From positions 1 through 13,661 of the forward strand of contig CALXJN010000034.1 of NCBI GenBank assembly GCA_944388635.1: a DNA stretch of 13,661 nt, written 5' to 3'. The stretch comes from an uncultured Clostridia bacterium. Its GTDB lineage: Bacteria > Bacillota > Clostridia > TANB77 > CAG-508. Below are positions 9,905 through 13,661 of the stretch, in pieces (the first letter of the stretch is position 1; the number at the start of each line of letters is the position of its first letter). The position numbers and the translations under genes were made by a program. The notes beneath the pieces were generated by a model, which was not told the origin of the DNA, did not search any database, and saw nothing but the letters and a program-made list of their open reading frames with translations.

Positions 9905-10607
9905 CTACCATTCGATTTCTTGAATTGGTGTAGGTCTTTCGTTTACTTCAACTCTTTCTGCCCTTCCATTTTTGAAATATATTACTTTATCTGCCATTGG
10001 TGCAAGTGCTGTGTTATGTGTTATTATAAGTACTGTCATATTTTCTTTTCTACATGTATCTTGCAAAAGTTTTAAAATTTGTTTTCCGGTTTTGTAATCT
10101 AATGCTCCGAGTTGGCTCATCACATAAAAGCAATTTTGGATTTTTAGCTATTGCCCTTGCTATTGCGACTCTTTGCTGTTCCCCACCTGATAATTGTGAT
10201 GGAAAATTATTTTTTCTATCCTTTAATCCTACTTTTTCTATAACCTCATCTGGGTTTAATGAATCTTTGCATATCTGTGTTGCAAGTTCTACATTTTCCT
10301 TTGCTGTTAAATTTTGTACTAAATTATAAAATTGGAATACAAACCCTATATCTTCTCTTCTATATTTTATTAGCGCTTTTCCCTTTAATGTTGTAACATC
10401 TTTTCCGTCAACAAAAACATGTCCAGATGTTGCTGTATCCATTCCACCTAATATATTTAAAGTTGTTGTCTTACCTGCACCAGAAGGTCCCACAATTACA
10501 ACTAATTCTCCCTTTTCTATTTGAAAATTTGTATTATCAAGTGCATTTATGGTTATTTCTCCCATTTTATATTGTTTATCTACATTTTTAAATTCTATAT
10601 ATGACAT
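9905..10607 (-). CDS. MacB/LolD-type ABC transporter ATP-binding protein, read through one +1 shift
   Basis: The joined product is about 233 aa, the normal size of this family. It is the cytoplasmic ATPase that drives the neighbouring permease. Motifs: Walker A GPSGAGKT (40-47), Q-loop in FVFQFYNL (Q92), signature LSGGEQQR (139-146), Walker B LLLCDEP (159-165), D-loop GALD (167-170) and H-loop LIITHN. Start: ATG 10607, with AAAAGGAG about 10 bases upstream; the in-frame ATG at 10667 would lie in the -35 region of the candidate promoter and adds 20 residues foreign to the family. The frame breaks after Thr166 (ACT CGG A); the zero frame stops at 10052-10050 and would lose the D- and H-loops, leaving no working ATPase. 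Correction gives the canonical DEPTGALD. Confidence 0.94.
10106..10109 (-). other. +1 recoding site CGGA (Gly167, D-loop) in the ABC ATPase
   Basis: The coding strand reads GAG CCA ACT C GGA GCA TTA GAT. Skipping C10109 restores DEPTGALD, one of the most conserved strings in this ABC family. Soon after, a genuine in-frame ACC GGA (Thr-Gly) is read without a shift. Confidence 0.95.
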
Positions 10608-10638
10608 AGGCGCACTACTCCTTTTTACATCATTCTTT

Positions 10639-10667
10639 ACTATAATTATACTACTAGTAATTTTCAA
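10639..10667 (-). promoter_or_regulatory. Candidate sigma-A promoter for the ABC exporter operon
   Basis: The minus strand has TTGAAA (10667-10662), a 17-base spacer and TATAGT (10644-10639), about 32 bases before the chosen ATG. An overlapping TATAAT has a poorer -35. The position supports the ATG at 10607 as the start. Confidence 0.55.
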
Positions 10668-10727
10668 TTTCTACATTATATGGAAAATTAAATGTGAAAA
10701 TTTTGTGAAATAAATTGCAAACTATAA

Positions 10728-10921
10728 AGGAACCTGAATTATTTAATTTTAAATTACCCGCGCAGCGAACAACGGAGCTGAAAGCGACGGCGAATTTTCT
10801 TAGCTCTTCGAACAAAGTGAGTTAGAGCTAAGTTATGCTATGTAGGGGCAGACTTCCTATAAATTTATTTAGAAGTCTGCCCCAGTAAGGGTAATGTCAA
10901 AATTAAATAATTCAGGTTCCT
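10728..10921. repeat. 194-bp inverted-repeat element (MITE-like or structured intergenic repeat)
   Basis: Terminal inverted repeats of 32 and 33 bases (10728-10759 and 10889-10921) begin AGGAACCTGAATTATTTAAT on each strand and are identical for 23 bases, then differ slightly before a shared ATTACCC. The interior is clearly more GC-rich than its surroundings and holds two hairpins: CTTAGCTCT/AGAGCTAAG (10799-10807 with 10824-10832) and a 12-bp stem GGGGCAGACTTC/GAAGTCTGCCCC (10845-10856 with 10872-10883). There is no open reading frame. The element starts 14 bases after the clpB stop, so clpB transcripts would enter it. No convincing target-site duplication was seen. A mobile non-autonomous element fits best; a processing or termination structure is the alternative. 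Confidence 0.75.
10845..10883. other. Strong GC-rich hairpin in the inverted-repeat element
   Basis: A 12-bp perfect stem (GGGGCAGACTTC and its complement) around a 15-base AT-rich loop. No T run follows on the minus strand, so it is not a canonical intrinsic terminator for clpB, though it could pause polymerase or protect the 3' end. Confidence 0.7.
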
Positions 10922-10935
10922 CCGTATATTACCTC

Positions 10936-13527
10936 TTATTTTATACATAATTCATTATTTTCAAAATCTACTGTTACAGTACTATTTGGAACAATTTCAT
11001 TTGTTAGTATTTTCCTTGCAATAAATGTTTCAAGTTTTCTTTGTACAAATCTTTTTAATGGTCTTGCTCCATATACTTCGTCATATCCATTGTCTATCAA
11101 ATAATCTTTAGCATTGTCAGTTAGATTTAATCTAATGTTCTTATCTTCTAATCTTGCTTCTAAGTCTTTTATTAATAAATCTAATATCTTTGATACTTCA
11201 TTTTTCATTAAAGGTTTATAGAAAATTATCTCATCAAGACGGTTTAAAAATTCTGGTCTAAAGCTTCTTCTTAATAGTTCATTTACCTTCTCTTTAGCAT
11301 CTTCTGAAATTTCTCCGTTTTTTTCTATTCCTTCTAGTATAAATTCTGAGCCTAAGTTTGAAGTTAAAATTATTATTGTATTTTTAAAGTCTACTGTTCT
11401 TCCCTGTGAATCTGTAATTCTTCCGTCATCTAATACTTGAAGTAATATATTAAATACATCTGGGTGTGCCTTTTCTATTTCGTCAAATAATACTACTGAA
11501 TATGGTTTTCTTCTTACTGCTTCTGTTAATTGACCACCTTCTTCATATCCCACATATCCTGGAGGTGCACCAATTAATCTTGATACTGAGAATTTTTCCA
11601 TATATTCAGACATATCAATCCTTATAATATTGTGTTCATCATCAAATAGACATTCTGCAAGAGATTTGGCAAGTTCTGTTTTGCCTACACCTGTTGGTCC
11701 TAAGAACATAAATGAACCTATTGGTCTTTTTGGATCTCCAATTCCTGCTCTTGAACGCATTATTGCTTCTGATACTTTTTGTACGGCTTCATCTTGACCT
11801 ATTACTCTTTTATGAAGAATTGTGCTTAAGTTTAATATTTTTTCTTTTTCACTTTCCATAAGTTTAGTAACTGGTATTCCTGTCCACCTAGAAATTATTG
11901 CTGCAATCTCATCTTCTGTGACTTTATTTCTTAAAAGTCCGTCTTCTTTGCTTTTCTCTGCAATTTTTTCCTCTTTTTCAAGTTCTTTTTGTAGTTCTGG
12001 TAATTTTCCATACTTTAATTCTGCAGCTTTGTTAAGTTCATAATTTCTCTCTGATTTTTCTATTTCTGCATTTACTCTTTCTATCTCTTCACGTAATTTT
12101 TGTACTTTTCCTATTGCTTGTTTTTCATTTTCCCATTTAGCCTTCATTCCTTCGAATTTAGTTTTTAATTCTGCTTTTTCTTTTTGAATATCTGCTAAAC
12201 GTTTTTTAGAGACTTCGTCTTTTTCTTTTGAAAGAGCTGTTTCTTCTATCTCTAATTGCATAATCTTTCTTGATATTTCATCAAGTTCTGTTGGCATTGA
12301 TTCCATTTCTGTTTTTATCATTGCGCATGCCTCATCTACTAGGTCTATTGCCTTATCTGGTAAGAATCTATCTGTTATATATCTATGTGATAAGGTTGCT
12401 GCTGCAATTAAGCTGTTATCCGAGATTTTTACTCCGTGATATACCTCATATCTTTCTTTTAAACCTCTTAAAATAGAAATTGTATCTTCAACTGTTGGCT
12501 CATCTACCATGACAGGTTGAAAACGTCTTTCTAATGCTTGGTCTTTTTCTATATATTGCCTATATTCATTTAGAGTTGTTGCACCTATACAATGTAATTC
12601 TCCACGGGCAAGCATTGGTTTCAAAAGATTTCCCGCATCCATTGCTCCGTCAGTTTTTCCGGCTCCGACTATTGTATGAATTTCATCTATGAATAAGATT
12701 ATCTTTCCTTCGCTCTTTTTTATTTCTTGAAGTACTGCTTTTAATCTTTCCTCGAATTCTCCTCTATACTTTGCACCTGCAACAAGTGATCCCATATCTA
12801 GCGAGAAAATTGTACAATCTTTTAATCCTTCTGGTACATCTCCTCTTACTATTCTAAGTGCTAATCCTTCTGCAATTGCAGTTTTACCTACACCTGGTTC
12901 ACCAATTAAGCATGGATTGTTCTTAGTTTTTCTTGATAATATTCGTATTACATTTCTTATTTCTGTATCTCTTCCGATTACTGGATCAAGTTTTTGTTTT
13001 CTTGCAAGTTCAACTAAATCTTGTCCATATTTTTTTAGTGCATCATATGTTTCTTCAGGATTATCAGTTGTAACTCTTGTGTTGCCTCTAACTTCTGATA
13101 ATACTTTTAAGAATGCATTTTTTGTTATATTGTATTTTTTGAATAATTCTTTTAATTCTCTATTTGAATTATCAAATAAAGCAAGCATAATGTGTTCTAC
13201 TGATACATAGTCATCTTTCATATTTTTTGCAATAGTTTCAGCATTTGCTAAAGACATATCTACATCTTGTGATACATATATTCCGTCATTTGGTCTCGCA
13301 CCTCCTGTAACTTTTGGACTTTTTGCAATTTTTTCTTTTAGTTCGTTTTCAAATTTTTCTTCATCTGAAATCTTTTTAAGTAGTTCTTTTATTAAGCTAT
13401 TATCTTGCTCAAGTAAGGCTAAAAGTAAGTGTTCTTGTTCTATTTGTGCATTTTGATTACTTACCGCAATGTTTTGTGCGTTTTGTACAGCTTCTAATGA
13501 TTTTTGTGTAAATTTATTTACATTCAT
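10936..13527 (-). CDS. clpB: ATP-dependent disaggregase ClpB
   Basis: A complete 863-aa ClpB, the cytoplasmic Hsp100 ring ATPase that pulls aggregated proteins apart with DnaK. Domains: Clp N-domain (1 to about 145), first AAA+ module with Walker A GEPGVGKT (209-216), pore loop KYRG (253-256) and Walker B ILFIDE (277-282); a middle coiled-coil (about 410-530), which marks ClpB rather than ClpC or ClpA; second AAA+ module with Walker A GPTGVGKT (610-617), pore loop GYVG (657-660) and Walker B VVLFDE (678-683); and a C-terminal D2-small domain. Start: ATG 13527 with AAGGTGG 6 bases upstream. No CIRCE (HrcA) or clear CtsR heptad repeat is visible in the 134 bases upstream. It has no in-frame CGG and needs no correction, although its Arg content is high, so it is a strong negative control for the CGG pattern. 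Confidence 0.97.
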   Translation of the reverse strand: MNVNKFTQKSLEAVQNAQNIAVSNQNAQIEQEHLLLALLEQDNSLIKELLKKISDEEKFENELKEKIAKSPKVTGGARPNDGIYVSQDVDMSLANAETIAKNMKDDYVSVEHIMLALFDNSNRELKELFKKYNITKNAFLKVLSEVRGNTRVTTDNPEETYDALKKYGQDLVELARKQKLDPVIGRDTEIRNVIRILSRKTKNNPCLIGEPGVGKTAIAEGLALRIVRGDVPEGLKDCTIFSLDMGSLVAGAKYRGEFEERLKAVLQEIKKSEGKIILFIDEIHTIVGAGKTDGAMDAGNLLKPMLARGELHCIGATTLNEYRQYIEKDQALERRFQPVMVDEPTVEDTISILRGLKERYEVYHGVKISDNSLIAAATLSHRYITDRFLPDKAIDLVDEACAMIKTEMESMPTELDEISRKIMQLEIEETALSKEKDEVSKKRLADIQKEKAELKTKFEGMKAKWENEKQAIGKVQKLREEIERVNAEIEKSERNYELNKAAELKYGKLPELQKELEKEEKIAEKSKEDGLLRNKVTEDEIAAIISRWTGIPVTKLMESEKEKILNLSTILHKRVIGQDEAVQKVSEAIMRSRAGIGDPKRPIGSFMFLGPTGVGKTELAKSLAECLFDDEHNIIRIDMSEYMEKFSVSRLIGAPPGYVGYEEGGQLTEAVRRKPYSVVLFDEIEKAHPDVFNILLQVLDDGRITDSQGRTVDFKNTIIILTSNLGSEFILEGIEKNGEISEDAKEKVNELLRRSFRPEFLNRLDEIIFYKPLMKNEVSKILDLLIKDLEARLEDKNIRLNLTDNAKDYLIDNGYDEVYGARPLKRFVQRKLETFIARKILTNEIVPNSTVTVDFENNELCIK

Positions 13528-13661
13528 TCTTTTCCACCTTGTATAATATAATAAAGTTTAAAATTTAATATATTATACTTACCTTTCTCCATTAATTATT
13601 TTATTTTTATTTCTAAAAATTTTGGTTTAATGGTACCTTTATTTTATATTTAATTTTAAAC

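Noticed and set aside
249..10109. Interpretation as five pseudogenes
   Set aside because: All breaks are the same base at the same type of codon. No other stops or deletions are present, lengths match the families, and ftsY is normally essential.
249..10109. CGG reassigned to another amino acid (such as Trp or Gln) with no shift
   Set aside because: Reading CGG as any residue leaves the wrong frame and reaches a stop; family similarity resumes only in +1.
10747..10760. Element inverted repeat as a clpB terminator
   Set aside because: The minus strand lacks a T run after either internal stem, so it is not called as an intrinsic terminator.
13524..13592. A 22-codon ORF on the minus strand upstream of clpB, overlapping its start as ATGA
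   Set aside because: No ribosome binding site and very AT-biased composition; probably chance.
13528..13661. clpB promoter or heat-shock operator
   Set aside because: Several TATAAT-like strings occur in this AT-rich stretch, but none has a credible -35 at 16-18 bases, and no CIRCE or CtsR repeat was found.
1..13661. tRNA genes, CRISPR arrays, transposase genes or prophage genes
   Set aside because: None recognised by eye. In particular, no tRNA that could explain the recoding is in the window.

Overview
The window reads as a low-GC, Gram-positive anaerobe of the Clostridia type, probably an uncultivated gut lineage. The grounds are AT-rich DNA, A/T-ending codons, strong AGGAGG-type ribosome binding sites, a UPF0182 membrane protein and a MacB/FtsX-type ABC exporter with a giant coiled-coil insert. 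All seven genes are on the minus strand. In transcription order they are clpB (13527-10936); a 194-bp inverted-repeat element (10921-10728); an ABC exporter pair, ATPase then permease (10607-6619), closed by a hairpin terminator; uvrB (6537-4580); then ftsY, a UPF0182 protein and a nucleoside phosphorylase/nucleosidase (4502-21), which look like one operon.

The main result is a recoding pattern. Five of the seven genes (phosphorylase, ftsY, uvrB, ABC ATPase, ABC permease) are broken in the standard reading, at seven places in total. Every break has the same form: one extra C directly before a glycine codon, so the reading frame meets CGG (six times CGGA, once CGGT) and the true protein continues in the +1 frame with GGA or GGT as glycine. 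Where the family is well known, the glycine is a signature one: the FtsY P-loop, UvrB IYGLGDP and DVLVGINLLREGLD, and ABC DEPTGALD. Scanning every CGG on the coding strand, I found no other in-frame CGG in about 4,300 codons. So CGG is never seen as arginine here and occurs only where the ribosome must move +1. Skipping the C of any CGGN always lands on GGN (Gly), which explains why all seven sites are at glycines.

I infer that CGG has lost its arginine decoding, and that the ribosome either skips the C or reads CGGN as a four-base glycine codon, through an expanded-anticodon tRNA-Gly or out-of-frame entry of tRNA-Gly(UCC) at an empty A site. The codons before CGG are diverse and would re-pair poorly after P-site slippage. 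There is no shared Shine-Dalgarno stimulator, adjacent stop or obvious downstream structure. No tRNA gene lies in the window, so the decoder itself is not visible.

Secondary observations are a strong preference for GAC over GAT directly before Gly GGN codons, the structured inverted-repeat element, a uvrB promoter whose -35 box lies in the upstream terminator, and an Asn where MTA/SAH nucleosidases carry their catalytic Asp.
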